DNA from: Deltaproteobacteria bacterium YD0425bin50
GTDB lineage: Bacteria > Desulfobacterota > Desulfobacteria > Desulfobacterales > YD0425bin50
DNA length: 53,066 nt
Direction of reading: 5' to 3'
NCBI GenBank assembly: GCA_002753105.1
Contig: PDZT01000005.1
Location: forward strand, 1-53,066
The notes beneath the pieces are model-generated. The model was not told the origin of the DNA, made no database searches, and was given only the letters and a program-made list of their open reading frames with translations. The position numbers and the translations under genes were made by a program. Shown here one piece after another: positions 44,021 through 53,066 of the stretch (within the stretch, counting starts at the first letter, position 1; the number at the start of each line of letters is the position of its first letter).

Positions 44021-44237
44021 TTTTGCTCCTTATTTTGGAGATAGCTAACTATAATTTTTAGGAATAAAAAATTAGATGATTGAATCAGAAGAAAATATAT
44101 AAATGGCAATAAATAGTATCAACATACACATTTCGTCAAGAATAAATTCAGCAAATCCGCAGGATAAGTGATAGTTATCCGACTCATGTTTTAAGCCTTT
44201 TCAATAGTAGTATCTTATGATATTTAAAAAACAATTG

Positions 44238-44267
44238 TTGAAACCATAAAATGGGAACGGATATAAA
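44238..44267 (+). promoter_or_regulatory. Candidate sigma-70 promoter for purB
   Basis: TTGAAA (44238-44243) and TATAAA (44262-44267) are separated by 18 bp, 38 bp before the purB start, which itself has AAGGA upstream. The 284-bp gap to the divergent binding-protein gene contains no other feature that stands out. Confidence 0.5.
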
Positions 44268-44304
44268 ATCACACAAAATAAAATAAAAACATAAGGAAAA
44301 CAAC

Positions 44305-45678
44305 ATGAATTCTTTACGCGCGCTTTCTGTACTCGATGGTCGATATGAAAAAATGGTCAACCCATTGAAAGACATATTTTCAGAATATGGTTTGTTTAAA
44401 TTTCGAATTTTTGTAGAAATTCAATGGCTGATATTTATGATTCAGGAGTTTCATGTCATTGAACTGTCTGAACAGGCACATCAACAGATTCTCAATATCT
44501 ATACAGAATTTTCTCCTGAGCAGGCTGAACGAATTAAAGAAATTGAAAGTATTACCAATCATGATGTTAAGGCTGTAGAATACTATATTAAAGAAGAACT
44601 TGGCAAACTAGCGTTATCTCACATACAGGAGTGGGTACATTTTAGTTGCACGTCAGAAGACATCAATAATATTGCTTATGCCTTAATGATCAAGCATGGC
44701 AGAGAGAATATCATTGATGGTCTAACTCGTATTTTAAAAACCATTGAAGACATCGCTATAAAACACAAAGCGACTCCAATGATTTCCCGAACTCATGGCC
44801 AGCCCGCTTCACCCACAACGGTAGGCAAGGAAATGGTGAATTTTGCATGGCGCATACAACGTGAGATGAAATGTATTCAAGAGGTGAATATTGAAGCAAA
44901 AATGAATGGCGCTACTGGCAATTACAACGCGCATTCTTTTGTGTTTCCTGAACGAGATTGGATTCACATGAGCGAACGATTTTTAAAAAATTCAATCGGT
45001 GTCGCCCCCTTATTATTCACAACTCAGATCAATCCGTATAATTATATTTCAGAATTACTGCATAGCATGATCCGTGCTTGTGCCGTAATCATTGATCTTG
45101 ACCGTGATATGTGGGGTTATATATCCTTGGGGTATTTTCAGCAAAAGTTAAAAAGTCATGAAGTAGGCTCTTCTACCATGCCTCATAAAGTAAACCCGAT
45201 TGATTTTGAAAACAGTGAGGGGAATATGGGATTGGCTATTTCCATGATGGAACATCTATCCGTAAAATTATTGCAATCCCGTTTTCAAAGAGACCTTACA
45301 GATAGTACAGTTTTAAGAAATATGGGCGCTGTTTTTGGTTATGTATTAATCGGATTGAAAAATTGTGAAAAAGGTCTTCATAAAATCGAAGTAGATACAG
45401 AAAAACTATCGTTGGATTTAGCAAATAATATTGAATTGCTTGCCGAGCCAATCCAAACCCTTATGCGAGTATATGGTGAAACCAATCCTTACGAACAGCT
45501 TAAAAACCTAACACGGGGGCGTAAAATTTCAAAAAAAGATGTTGCCGATTTTATTGATCAGTTAACAAAAGTACCCCATTCAGAAAAAGAGCGATTGAAA
45601 ATGCTTACTGTTGAGAACTATATAGGACTATCAGAACAATTGGTTGATGAGTATTTTCAACAAAAAAAATATAAATAA
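44305..45678 (+). CDS. purB: Adenylosuccinate lyase
   Basis: The 457-residue protein matches the Escherichia coli-type PurB in length and sequence: SVLDGRYEKMVNPLKDIFSEYGL at the N-terminus, THGQPASPTTVGKEM near 160-174 with the catalytic His, and the signature loop SSTMPHKVNPIDFENSEGN near 290-308 with the catalytic Ser. It acts twice in purine synthesis, on SAICAR and on adenylosuccinate. It has its own candidate promoter and ends at a strong bidirectional hairpin. Confidence 0.97.
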   Translation: MNSLRALSVLDGRYEKMVNPLKDIFSEYGLFKFRIFVEIQWLIFMIQEFHVIELSEQAHQQILNIYTEFSPEQAERIKEIESITNHDVKAVEYYIKEELGKLALSHIQEWVHFSCTSEDINNIAYALMIKHGRENIIDGLTRILKTIEDIAIKHKATPMISRTHGQPASPTTVGKEMVNFAWRIQREMKCIQEVNIEAKMNGATGNYNAHSFVFPERDWIHMSERFLKNSIGVAPLLFTTQINPYNYISELLHSMIRACAVIIDLDRDMWGYISLGYFQQKLKSHEVGSSTMPHKVNPIDFENSEGNMGLAISMMEHLSVKLLQSRFQRDLTDSTVLRNMGAVFGYVLIGLKNCEKGLHKIEVDTEKLSLDLANNIELLAEPIQTLMRVYGETNPYEQLKNLTRGRKISKKDVADFIDQLTKVPHSEKERLKMLTVENYIGLSEQLVDEYFQQKKYK

Positions 45679-45694
45679 AATGATTCTCCAACAA

Positions 45695-45750
45695 AAATGA
45701 GAATTCAACCCTGAAAATAAAATTAACGTGAACGGATTGAATTCTCATTT
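45695..45750. terminator. Bidirectional terminator between purB and the 91-residue gene
   Basis: AAATGAGAATTCAA (45695-45708) pairs with TTGAATTCTCATTT (45737-45750), a 14-bp stem with flanking CC/GG nearby and a loop of about 20 nt. T-rich tracts follow on both strands (TTATTTTTT on plus; TTTTTGTT on minus), fitting convergent genes on each side. Confidence 0.8.
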
Positions 45751-45773
45751 ATTTTTTGATGTTAAAAAGTGTA

Positions 45774-46049
45774 TTACCAGCTTAGAACATCGTCGTCATC
45801 AAAATCATCATCATAATCCGAGTCTATATCATTTGATTTTCTCATTTTAGCGAGTTCGTTGTTTAAGATATTATATTTCCATTCTTTACCACTGCGTGTT
45901 TTAAAGCCTTTAGAATTTAAGAGCTTAACCACACGTTGCTTGGATATCCCTTGCTGGATTTGTACTTTAGCAAATTCCATAGCTTGTTCAAACTGCGAAT
46001 AGTATTTTTCTCTTATCGTTTCTGGTTTTAAATTATTTTTATCTTTCAT
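45774..46049 (-). CDS. Small protein with acidic tail, downstream of 1021-residue protein gene
   Basis: The 91-residue protein has a charged helical N-terminal half and a central segment GISKQRVVKLLNSKGFKTRSGKEWKYNILNNELAKM. That segment resembles the short helical region of serine-recombinase-like proteins (IAxxLNxxGxxTRxGxxW), which suggests nucleic acid contact. The last 20 residues are almost all Asp or Ser. It starts 21 bp after the gene of the 1021-residue protein, on the same strand, so they are probably co-transcribed. The assignment is weak. Confidence 0.6.
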   Translation of the reverse strand: MKDKNNLKPETIREKYYSQFEQAMEFAKVQIQQGISKQRVVKLLNSKGFKTRSGKEWKYNILNNELAKMRKSNDIDSDYDDDFDDDDVLSW

Positions 46050-46070
46050 GCTCTACCTTGGCGATATTCC

Positions 46071-49000
46071 TTAGGAAGTTGAATCATTAACCAAATATAT
46101 CGCACTCCACTTGCGAATTATTTTTACATATTCATTGAACCGATCTAAATAAAACGACAGCGCTCTTGAAAAATCCTGACCGAGTATTCCATCCACAAAT
46201 AACCGACTGATCTCTTGATAATTCAATAGAATGTGTTGCGAAGTGAGTACAATTTGCCGTTCTTCTAAAGATAATTTGCTTAAAATATCCTGAAAAGCTT
46301 TTCTTGCTCTTGGCTGATATAACCAAAAATACAACATATCTAATGCATGAATAATCATAATTTTTTCTAAATCACGAGCTTGTTCATTTCTAATCTGTCG
46401 AAAAAATTCAGATTTTTTTAATATATCATAAACGTTTGAATCTGGGAATAAAATCTCTAATTGTGTATAAATATCATACAATTGCCGGATTTTGATTTTA
46501 TAATCACGTAACCTTGATTTAATATTGTTTTGTCTATCAGCAGTTCCCTCAATAATACCTGCGACAGAATCCGATGCTGTTTTGGATATAATAGCTGCAC
46601 ATTTCTGCAACATTTCATTCACTTCAGAAACACCATACCATGTCAACCATATGCCAAGCAAGTCATTGAACAAAATTGCAATCGGAATCGATAGAACACT
46701 TCGAAAAAAATTAACAATAGCAACTCCTTTAGGCAAGCCTCTAAACATATTATGAGTGGATAAATAAGTACCATTGGCTAACGCCATAAATACATATAGC
46801 CATACTGAATGTGAAGAAACGGTAATACCCAAAAATTGATCCAGAAGAAGTGTTTTTACTAAATAATCCAGAAGAGGTACAGAGAAACCTGTAAATAATA
46901 ATGAATCTGAAATACGTTCCCAATTAACCAGTTCTTTCGATCGTAAAAGCGGTGAACGACGGAAACCACCGCCGCCTAAAATTGACTGAAGAATATTTCG
47001 CAATCCTGTGATAGCAAACCAGATCACTGCACCAAAATAAGCTAGAATCCACCATTCCTGTGTCAAAAAAAACGTTGTAAAGGCCGGAATAAAACCAATC
47101 AAAATTTTCAATCCATTTTTAACCCATGTATTCATATAATTAATCATGTAGTTCAGATTAATGATTCGTTTTGATTCCAGTTCTTCAGACGTATTCAAAT
47201 AGTGAGTATTGGTTTGATTTTCTTGTAACCCTCCTAACGTAAAAATATTTCCTATTGGAACCATGCGGGTGGAATCTTCCAATACGATCCATTCCCGTTT
47301 ACATTTTTGCATAGACAGCGAATACCATCCAAAGCTTTGCATCAATCGGGCAATTCGATTCCAGACCGGGAAATTAAACGTATTAGGTTCATACGTAATC
47401 TCCATTAATGCATCAATATGGATTGGAATAAGCAACTGTGTTAAGCCAGTTTGTTTTTCAATTTCAGTTTGTGCTCTCCGTGGCAAGGTTTCCTTAACCA
47501 CAAAACCCATACCATGCCGTTTTTTTGATCGTCCTGTGGAATCACTGCCGATACGCGCCTTAATATGTGATCCTGCATACATGTATTTGAACGTTGAGAT
47601 ATCATGTAGAATCAGGGTAATTTTTTTAATACGGGAATCTTTATCCACATCATCATCATCATTCTGTTCTACCTGCTGAATGACTTCACGAATAACCTGT
47701 TTTAATTGAATTAAATTACCACTATTAATGACAGCTTGTAATTTTATAATATCAGGAATATGATTTGATAAACCCGTATCAAAATCTTTCAGATTAAACA
47801 TTTCCAAACGCGTAATTGCACCATTACAATCATAAAGAATTTCAACAACATCCGCAACAGTTAAATTACTTAAATTTAAGGTTAATCGAAAGGCTGAATG
47901 AAACTGCTTAATTCCATGAATTAATGCTTGAGGCGACAATGTCAACAGATATGGGATATCAGGTTCATCTCTTGGGATACTTGGATTTACTACGTTTGGA
48001 TAGTTTTCAAACCGAAGATAAGTATCTTCGATATTTTCCGGATCTATTTGATTCATTTCGAAAACAAATTGTTCAATAAACTGTTTTTGTTCATCAGACT
48101 GGCTTAGTTCATCTGCTGATTTCAAGGATTCTAACTTTGTACGCAAAGATGGTAAGATATGGGCATAAATAAATGATGACAAATGCACCAAAGACATTTG
48201 GCTTGTACCAACATATTTTTTAAACTGATCTTGATCTAATGGCGCAATCTGAACATCAAATCGTTTATTAATATTCTGAAGATAGGATTTATTGAATTCT
48301 CTGATCATATCAATAAGATATCTTTGTTGATATTCAGAAACCTTACGCGCTTCGGCCATATATTGCGCAACTCTTTTATTAGATAAAAAATTTAAAAAAG
48401 ACTGAGAATCTGAAAAACCACGAGGGACACAGATAATTTTTATATATTTATTTCGAAGTCGTGTTGAGAATTCAATACCAATTCGTAATGTAATATCCAT
48501 GATTTGAGCAGCTTCCATAAGTTCGGCTGCATATTGAGGTTCAATATAATTATAATAAATCACCCGTAAGCGACGGATACCTTTAATCCAAGCATCCATA
48601 ATGAGATGTGTCGGCGTTTTCCGTCCTTTGGTATTGATATCATGAACATGGTCGTCAAAAGAAACCTGGTTCCATTCTTCTGGCATTTCAAGTAAATGGA
48701 AGTGTCGTAATTGTTTTCGCACAATTCTGGGTTTCCCTGATGCTGCTACACGAAAATCATGTGCAAGTTCTAATTGCCGGCGTTCATTACCATGTGCGCG
48801 AACCAGTTCTTTCATCAGTTGTAACAGAACTCTTGCTGTGTTTTTTGGAAGAGGCCCTTCAGCAACATCAATGACTTCACTTTTTAATGAACGAAGGGCA
48901 TTTAATCGATCTGATGCACTCCCTATTTCTAAGGTATCCAACAAAAGAATAATTGAAAAAGCAATACGTAATCCCTTAGTTTCAGACAATTCTTTAATAC

Positions 49001-49136
49001 CTAAAGGATGAAAATAAGATGAATATGACTGGTTAATATAAGTTAGATGATTGGGTTTACTCAATACATCATTCACAATTTTAAGCAGCGCATAATCCCT
49101 TTGATCAAACATCAACATCGAATCTAAACGCTTCAT
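46071..49136 (-). CDS. Large membrane protein of unknown function next to ftsZ
   Basis: The 1021-residue protein is not a family I recognise. Residues 1-650 are soluble-looking, with a segment near 158-225 (SFDDHVHDINTKGRKTPTHLIM, then IMDITLRIGIEFS) whose His/Glu placement recalls PHP-type phosphoesterases; this is weak. Hydrophobic segments lie at about 675-720, 745-795 and 805-835, with a GGGGFRR linker near 721. A helical C-terminal domain (855-1021) follows. No signal peptide is seen. It lies 259 bp downstream of ftsZ on the same strand, separated by hairpins, and precedes an acidic-tailed small protein by 21 bp. A role in envelope or division is possible by position only. Confidence 0.75.
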   Translation of the reverse strand: MKRLDSMLMFDQRDYALLKIVNDVLSKPNHLTYINQSYSSYFHPLGIKELSETKGLRIAFSIILLLDTLEIGSASDRLNALRSLKSEVIDVAEGPLPKNTARVLLQLMKELVRAHGNERRQLELAHDFRVAASGKPRIVRKQLRHFHLLEMPEEWNQVSFDDHVHDINTKGRKTPTHLIMDAWIKGIRRLRVIYYNYIEPQYAAELMEAAQIMDITLRIGIEFSTRLRNKYIKIICVPRGFSDSQSFLNFLSNKRVAQYMAEARKVSEYQQRYLIDMIREFNKSYLQNINKRFDVQIAPLDQDQFKKYVGTSQMSLVHLSSFIYAHILPSLRTKLESLKSADELSQSDEQKQFIEQFVFEMNQIDPENIEDTYLRFENYPNVVNPSIPRDEPDIPYLLTLSPQALIHGIKQFHSAFRLTLNLSNLTVADVVEILYDCNGAITRLEMFNLKDFDTGLSNHIPDIIKLQAVINSGNLIQLKQVIREVIQQVEQNDDDDVDKDSRIKKITLILHDISTFKYMYAGSHIKARIGSDSTGRSKKRHGMGFVVKETLPRRAQTEIEKQTGLTQLLIPIHIDALMEITYEPNTFNFPVWNRIARLMQSFGWYSLSMQKCKREWIVLEDSTRMVPIGNIFTLGGLQENQTNTHYLNTSEELESKRIINLNYMINYMNTWVKNGLKILIGFIPAFTTFFLTQEWWILAYFGAVIWFAITGLRNILQSILGGGGFRRSPLLRSKELVNWERISDSLLFTGFSVPLLDYLVKTLLLDQFLGITVSSHSVWLYVFMALANGTYLSTHNMFRGLPKGVAIVNFFRSVLSIPIAILFNDLLGIWLTWYGVSEVNEMLQKCAAIISKTASDSVAGIIEGTADRQNNIKSRLRDYKIKIRQLYDIYTQLEILFPDSNVYDILKKSEFFRQIRNEQARDLEKIMIIHALDMLYFWLYQPRARKAFQDILSKLSLEERQIVLTSQHILLNYQEISRLFVDGILGQDFSRALSFYLDRFNEYVKIIRKWSAIYLVNDSTS

Positions 49137-49223
49137 TTTGAGCCGAGAATTCCTTTATATTTCACCATTTTTTTAGGATTCGAAACTTCAGGTAGGAATT
49201 TAAGAATTTTGATTTCTCATATG

Positions 49224-49334
49224 CAGGGCTGTGAAGTTCTCTGTTGTGGCAACCACAAAGAAAAATTAGCCATAGCCCTGAAGAGTATTTCAAAATTAGC
49301 ATATTGTAAGAAGGGAACAGTGTCCCTTCTTACA
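49224..49334. other. Structured intergenic region downstream of ftsZ
   Basis: Three stems can be drawn. CAGGGCT (49224-49230) pairs with AGCCCTG (49274-49280), enclosing TTGTGG-CAA-CCACAA (49244-49258). Separately TGTAAGAAGGGA (49305-49316) pairs with TCCCTTCTTACA (49323-49334), a 12-bp perfect stem. The last probably ends ftsZ transcription, followed on the minus strand by only a weak T-rich stretch. The first two could belong to a small RNA or a leader of the next gene. Confidence 0.55.
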
Positions 49335-49395
49335 TGGATTGGTTAACATAAAACTGAATATACTTGCGTTTTCACAAGAGAAAAAATGTGAATCA

Positions 49396-50610
49396 TCAAT
49401 CAGCTTTTCGTCTTAAAAATGTAGGAATGTCATACACATCATTATCAATCACCAGACCGCGATATTTTGAATTTGCCTTTTTGGTAATTAACACCGGTTC
49501 GGTTGGACAATTAGCTGCAATTGCCTGATCTTCTTCTGTATAATCTCGAACAACACCCCGGGGTTTCATCTCCATCATCTGAATTTTTGTTTTCAGTGGA
49601 GTAACTTTTTTGTTATCTATCAGACTTTCTCGTTCCGCTTTAGTCCCAATACCTGTTGCAATAACAGTAACCCGCATTTCATTTGCCAATGCATCATCAA
49701 AAACTGTTCCCCAAAATATTTCTGCATCATCTCCAACTTCTTTATGAATTCGGTCAGATGCCTGCATGACTTCTTCCATAGTTACGTCTCTATTACTTGA
49801 AATATTCATTAAAACTGCTTTGGCACCTGATATGGATATATCTTCTAATAAGGGGTGTGAAATTGCCCGTTCAGCAGCTTCAATCGCTCGGTTGTCACCT
49901 GAAGATATGCCAATCCCCATCAATGCCATTCCTGATTTACTCATTGCAGCTTGAACATCTGCAAAATCAAGATTAATATAGCCGGGTATATAGATCAAAT
50001 CACTAATACCTTTTACAGAATTATGAAGGATTTCATCAGCTCTTCTAAACATATCAATCATTTTTGTATCGGTTCCTGAAATTCCCCTTAATCGATTATT
50101 TGGAATCGTAATCACTGTATCTGCAACTTGACGTAATGCTTCTAATCCATTATCTGATACCTGAATTCGTTTTCTTCCCTCAAAAGAAAAAGGCTTCGTC
50201 ACAACAGCAACAGTTAATATTTCCATCTCTTTACATATTTTTGCAATAACTGGAGATGCTCCTGTTCCCGTACCACCACCAAGACCTGCTGTGATAAAAA
50301 CCATGTTGCTTCCGGATAATACATTTCGAATCTCTGCCTCGCTTTCCAAGGCAGCATCTTTTCCTCGTTCAGGATTAGCACCAGCACCTAAACCATGAGA
50401 CAATTTTGCTCCCAATTGAATCCTTGTTGATGCTTTTGACACATTTAAAGACTGAATATCCGTATTGGCAACAATAAAATTAACACCCTGTAAATTCGCT
50501 TCAATCATACTATTAATTGCATTTCCTCCAGCACCGCCAACCCCAATCACTTTAATTGTCGCTGGAATTTTTTCACTCTCAGAATTTCCTACATAACAAA
50601 AATCCGGCAT
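49396..50610 (-). CDS. ftsZ: Cell division GTPase FtsZ
   Basis: The 404-residue protein has the tubulin-like GTP-binding set: IKVIGVGGAGGNAIN near 19-33, ANTDIQSL near 48, the G box AGLGGGTGTGASPVIA near 107-122 and the T7 loop NLDFADVQAAMSKSGMALMGIG near 213-234. A variable linker ends in the conserved C-terminal peptide DIPTFLRRKAD that binds FtsA. It polymerises into the division ring. It follows ftsA after 86 bp on the same strand. Confidence 0.98.
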   Translation of the reverse strand: MPDFCYVGNSESEKIPATIKVIGVGGAGGNAINSMIEANLQGVNFIVANTDIQSLNVSKASTRIQLGAKLSHGLGAGANPERGKDAALESEAEIRNVLSGSNMVFITAGLGGGTGTGASPVIAKICKEMEILTVAVVTKPFSFEGRKRIQVSDNGLEALRQVADTVITIPNNRLRGISGTDTKMIDMFRRADEILHNSVKGISDLIYIPGYINLDFADVQAAMSKSGMALMGIGISSGDNRAIEAAERAISHPLLEDISISGAKAVLMNISSNRDVTMEEVMQASDRIHKEVGDDAEIFWGTVFDDALANEMRVTVIATGIGTKAERESLIDNKKVTPLKTKIQMMEMKPRGVVRDYTEEDQAIAANCPTEPVLITKKANSKYRGLVIDNDVYDIPTFLRRKAD

Positions 50611-50696
50611 AGTCTCCCCCCAATTTTAGACTGTTTGTTATCCCTTTATTAATGCTATCCCCCGTTTTACCTATCCCTTATTCCATATACTTATAG

Positions 50697-51923
50697 CTAA
50701 ATAACATCTTTAAACCAACGTTTCATTCGTGATAAAATTCGATTAAAAATATTTCTATCCCGCACTCTAAAGCTATTTCCTGATCTTTTTTTAGCAGCAT
50801 ATAAGACCAAGCCTACTCCTGTGGCATACATGGGATTGTTCACAATATCCACAAGTCCCCCAATTCCAATAGGCTTTCCAATACGCGTAGGAAGATTAAA
50901 TATGGATTCAACCACCTCAGTCAATCCATCTAAAAGTGCGGAACCTCCTGTTATCACAATACCTGAACTCACCACGTTTTCCATACCAGCTCGATCCATT
51001 TCCGTTTTCAGTAAGGAAAAAATTTCTTCCACCCGAGGTTCTAAAATTTCACATAAAATCTGCTTGGCTAATTGTCGATTTTTTCGTCCACCACAACCAA
51101 CAATTTCAATAATCTCATCTTTTTTAATATGATTCTGAACACACGTACCATGAGTTATTTTTATCTTTTCAGCTTCTAACAAGGGTGTCCGTATTCCAAT
51201 AGAAATATCATTCGTTAAATTCTGCCCGCCTAATCCAAGCACAAACGTATGACGAATATTATTCTCAGCAAAAACAGCAAGGTCTGATGTTCCTCCACCA
51301 ATATCAATCAATGCAACACCCAGTTCTTTTTCTTCTCTTGTTAATACAGATTCACCTGATGCTAATGACTCTAAAACAATATCGCATACATCCAAATTAG
51401 CCTTATGAACACATTTAACAATATTCTGAGCACAGGTAACTGCACCTGTAACAATATGGATTCTCGCCTCTAATCGAACCCCTGTCATTCCTATCGGATT
51501 CTGGATACCTGTATGATGATCTACAATATATTCCTGAGGTAATACATGAATAATTTCTCTATCCAGTGGTATTGCAACTGCTTTTGCAGCTTCAATGACT
51601 CGATCTACATCCTGATGTGTTATTTCATGTCCTTTTATGGCGATAATTCCATGACTGTTAAATCCGGTAATATGTCCTCCCGCAATTCCAACATATACAG
51701 AAGAAATTTCACAACCAGCCATGAGTTCGGCTTCTTCTACCGCTTTTTTTATGGACTCAACGGTTGACTCAATATTGACAACCACTCCTTTACGCAAGCC
51801 AATGGATGGACTGCTTCCTATACCAATAATATTGATTTCATCGCCAAATACTTCAGCAACGATCGCACGAATTTTGGTTGTCCCAATATCAAGACCGACG
51901 ATTAAATCTCCATGACTCCGCAC
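50697..51923 (-). CDS. ftsA: Cell division protein FtsA
   Basis: The actin-like protein of 408 residues is best started at the GTG at 51923, which has a perfectly placed AAAAGGAG 7 bp upstream; an ATG at 51959 would overlap ftsQ and add a basic extension. It has LIVGLDIGTTKIRAIVAEV near 5-23, IDIGGGTSDLAVF near 206, GIVITGGSALLDGL near 315 and ends in the amphipathic helix NRILSRMKRWFKDVI, which tethers FtsZ to the membrane. It follows ftsQ after 13 bp in the usual dcw order. Confidence 0.96.
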   Translation of the reverse strand: MRSHGDLIVGLDIGTTKIRAIVAEVFGDEINIIGIGSSPSIGLRKGVVVNIESTVESIKKAVEEAELMAGCEISSVYVGIAGGHITGFNSHGIIAIKGHEITHQDVDRVIEAAKAVAIPLDREIIHVLPQEYIVDHHTGIQNPIGMTGVRLEARIHIVTGAVTCAQNIVKCVHKANLDVCDIVLESLASGESVLTREEKELGVALIDIGGGTSDLAVFAENNIRHTFVLGLGGQNLTNDISIGIRTPLLEAEKIKITHGTCVQNHIKKDEIIEIVGCGGRKNRQLAKQILCEILEPRVEEIFSLLKTEMDRAGMENVVSSGIVITGGSALLDGLTEVVESIFNLPTRIGKPIGIGGLVDIVNNPMYATGVGLVLYAAKKRSGNSFRVRDRNIFNRILSRMKRWFKDVI

Positions 51924-51936
51924 CTTTTTTCTCCTT

Positions 51937-52827
51937 TTACGAATTAGCCGTTTTTTCAATTACATGAGGCGTGTTGACCACAGGGCTAATCACTACCCGA
52001 TGCATATTATTCAAATCAATGCTATATACATATGGAAGGCAATTCCGAGATGTTAACATATCAAATACCTGTTTTAATTTGAGATATTTGAATTCATAAT
52101 GATCAAAACCGAGATTGACTTTCACTGTATCTTGTTGAGCTTCGTTTATATTTCTTTTTACTTCGAGACTTAAACCAATATCCTGATCAACATATATTTT
52201 AACAAGGCGATTAATGGGCAATATCGCATTTTCAATTCTTGCCCGTTTTAACACATCTAATACTGCATCAAGATATTTGTTCGGATAATAATTACTATTA
52301 GATACACCAACAAAATCTAATTCCTCAATATTGAAACCCTGAATTAGAGGTAAATTGAAAGTGTCATCAGGTTCTTTTAATTTAAAAATTTTCCCCTGTT
52401 CATTTAACCAAAATTTGTACCCCACATCAACACATGCAATAGGTATATTTTCCTCAATTCTAATAATCATGCGTGATGGAACTTCTCGGGTAACTTCAGC
52501 ATTTGCTATCCAAGGCGATGCATACAACCTATCACGCACTTCAGACAAATTAAACGAAAAAATATTCATTCCTTCATGAACGCCTGCTATACTTTTTATC
52601 GTTTCAGGCTTCATGAATACCAAGCCATGAATATCCACCTGCTGAATTTTTAATGCATTACACTGCATGATCCAGTCATGACAAAACACAAAAGAAATCG
52701 TTATTCCTAAAATAAGCATTAAGCGCATTGATACTTTTAAAAGAAATACCACTAAGGGAAAAATAAAAAATATCCGATCTTTCATACTTCGCTTAAACTT
52801 ATTTTTTCGTATTCGTTTACGAACCAA
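51937..52827 (-). CDS. ftsQ: Cell division protein FtsQ
   Basis: The 296-residue protein (TTG start at 52827, with AGAGG upstream; other starts are an ATG at 52785 or one at 52875) has a basic cytoplasmic tail and one membrane segment (about 25-50). A POTRA domain follows (LKIQQVDIHGLVFMKPETIKSIAGVHEGMNIFSFNLSEVRDRLYASPWIANAEVTREVP) and then the FtsQ beta domain (IRIEENIPIACVDVG; FWLNEQGKIFKL). It links early and late division proteins in the periplasm. It overlaps murB by 11 bp. Confidence 0.93.
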   Translation of the reverse strand: MVRKRIRKNKFKRSMKDRIFFIFPLVVFLLKVSMRLMLILGITISFVFCHDWIMQCNALKIQQVDIHGLVFMKPETIKSIAGVHEGMNIFSFNLSEVRDRLYASPWIANAEVTREVPSRMIIRIEENIPIACVDVGYKFWLNEQGKIFKLKEPDDTFNLPLIQGFNIEELDFVGVSNSNYYPNKYLDAVLDVLKRARIENAILPINRLVKIYVDQDIGLSLEVKRNINEAQQDTVKVNLGFDHYEFKYLKLKQVFDMLTSRNCLPYVYSIDLNNMHRVVISPVVNTPHVIEKTANS

Positions 52828-53066
52828 TGATCTTAACCTCTGTTTGTAAAGAAATCTGAAATTTTTCCCATACACCTTGTTTTACATGGGTCATTAATGC
52901 CAAAAAATCATCAGCACATCCTCTTGTATTCTCTGCGATATTAATAAAAAAATTCGCATGAACAGTAGATACTTGAGCTGAACCCATACATAATCCTTTG
53001 AATCCAGACTGTTCTATCAATTTACCTGCAGGCATATCTTTCGATGGATTTTTAAAAAAACAACCC
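52817..53066 (-). CDS. murB: UDP-N-acetylenolpyruvoylglucosamine reductase, C-terminal part (runs off right edge)
   Basis: The frame is open to the window edge and gives the last 82 or so residues of MurB: GCFFKNPSKDMPAGKLIEQ, then GFKGLCMGSAQVSTVHANFF, ending EVKIIGS. The first motif corresponds to GSxFKNP of the enzyme, with Cys in place of the catalytic Ser, a change seen in some MurB branches. It reduces enolpyruvyl-UDP-GlcNAc in cell-wall synthesis. It lies directly before ftsQ in the dcw cluster. Confidence 0.92.
   Translation of the reverse strand, partial: GCFFKNPSKDMPAGKLIEQSGFKGLCMGSAQVSTVHANFFINIAENTRGCADDFLALMTHVKQGVWEKFQISLQTEVKIIGS

Noticed and set aside
47263..47679. 138-residue plus-strand open frame opposite the 1021-residue gene
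   Set aside because: It lies wholly antisense to a convincing long gene, has no ribosome site and shows no recognisable domain.
51924..51959. Upstream ATG for ftsA
   Set aside because: It would overlap ftsQ by 23 bp and add a basic leader. The GTG at 51923 has an ideal AAAAGGAG and gives a normal FtsA N-terminus.

Overview
The window looks like chromosomal DNA of an AT-rich Gram-negative bacterium, most likely a sulfate-reducer-type deltaproteobacterium (Desulfobacterota). This is inferred from gene content: an Mvh-type [NiFe]-hydrogenase set joined to a GltD-like flavoprotein, many hybrid histidine kinases and receiver-only proteins, a TonB-dependent receptor, BamD, and a murB-ftsQ-ftsA-ftsZ division cluster. 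No rRNA, tRNA, CRISPR array or insertion sequence was recognised. Assignments come from reading motifs, not from database searches.

Layout. 1-1518 (minus strand) is a packed nucleotidyltransferase/HEPN (toxin-antitoxin-like) cluster that runs off the left edge. 1553-10713 (minus) reads, in transcription order, TonB receptor, YfiR-like protein, hybrid kinase, receiver-kinase, phosphopantetheinyl transferase, two-domain glycosyltransferase. 11032-16235 (plus) is a hydrogenase operon: GltD-like Fe-S flavoprotein, MvhD-like, small subunit, large subunit, maturation protease. 16487-23978 (plus) holds two tandem SLC13/DASS-type transporters, each carrying an N-terminal cyclic-nucleotide-binding-like domain. 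The second is translationally coupled to a substrate-binding protein and followed by a 2-hydroxyacid dehydrogenase, a HAD phosphatase and a sugar-nucleotide epimerase. 24062-29805 is mostly housekeeping: DsrE-like protein, exonuclease I, ribosomal proteins S9 and L13, CYTH protein, thioredoxin and its reductase, BamD, L28. 30100-34349 (plus) is a signalling operon of a Cache/HAMP kinase, two receiver proteins, and a receiver domain fused to a formate/nitrite channel. 34558-38413 carries a LysM protein and a RING-like zinc-finger/DUF1566 membrane protein. 38514-44020 (minus) is a sensory operon of two paralogous periplasmic binding proteins and a hybrid kinase, with a nucleotidyltransferase/HEPN pair lying between the two binding proteins. 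44305-53066 holds purB (plus) and, on the minus strand, the division cluster with a 1021-residue membrane protein of unknown function beside ftsZ.

The theme that stands out is direct coupling of signal-receiving domains to transporters: one REC-FNT fusion and two cNMP-DASS fusions. Three other observations deserve attention. An exact 37-bp tandem duplication has frameshifted the end of one binding-protein gene, and the displaced original C-terminus is still readable downstream. A dispersed imperfect-palindrome element occurs twice, with a conserved core and covarying stems. The hydrogenase set has a GltD-like flavoprotein where HdrA would be expected.
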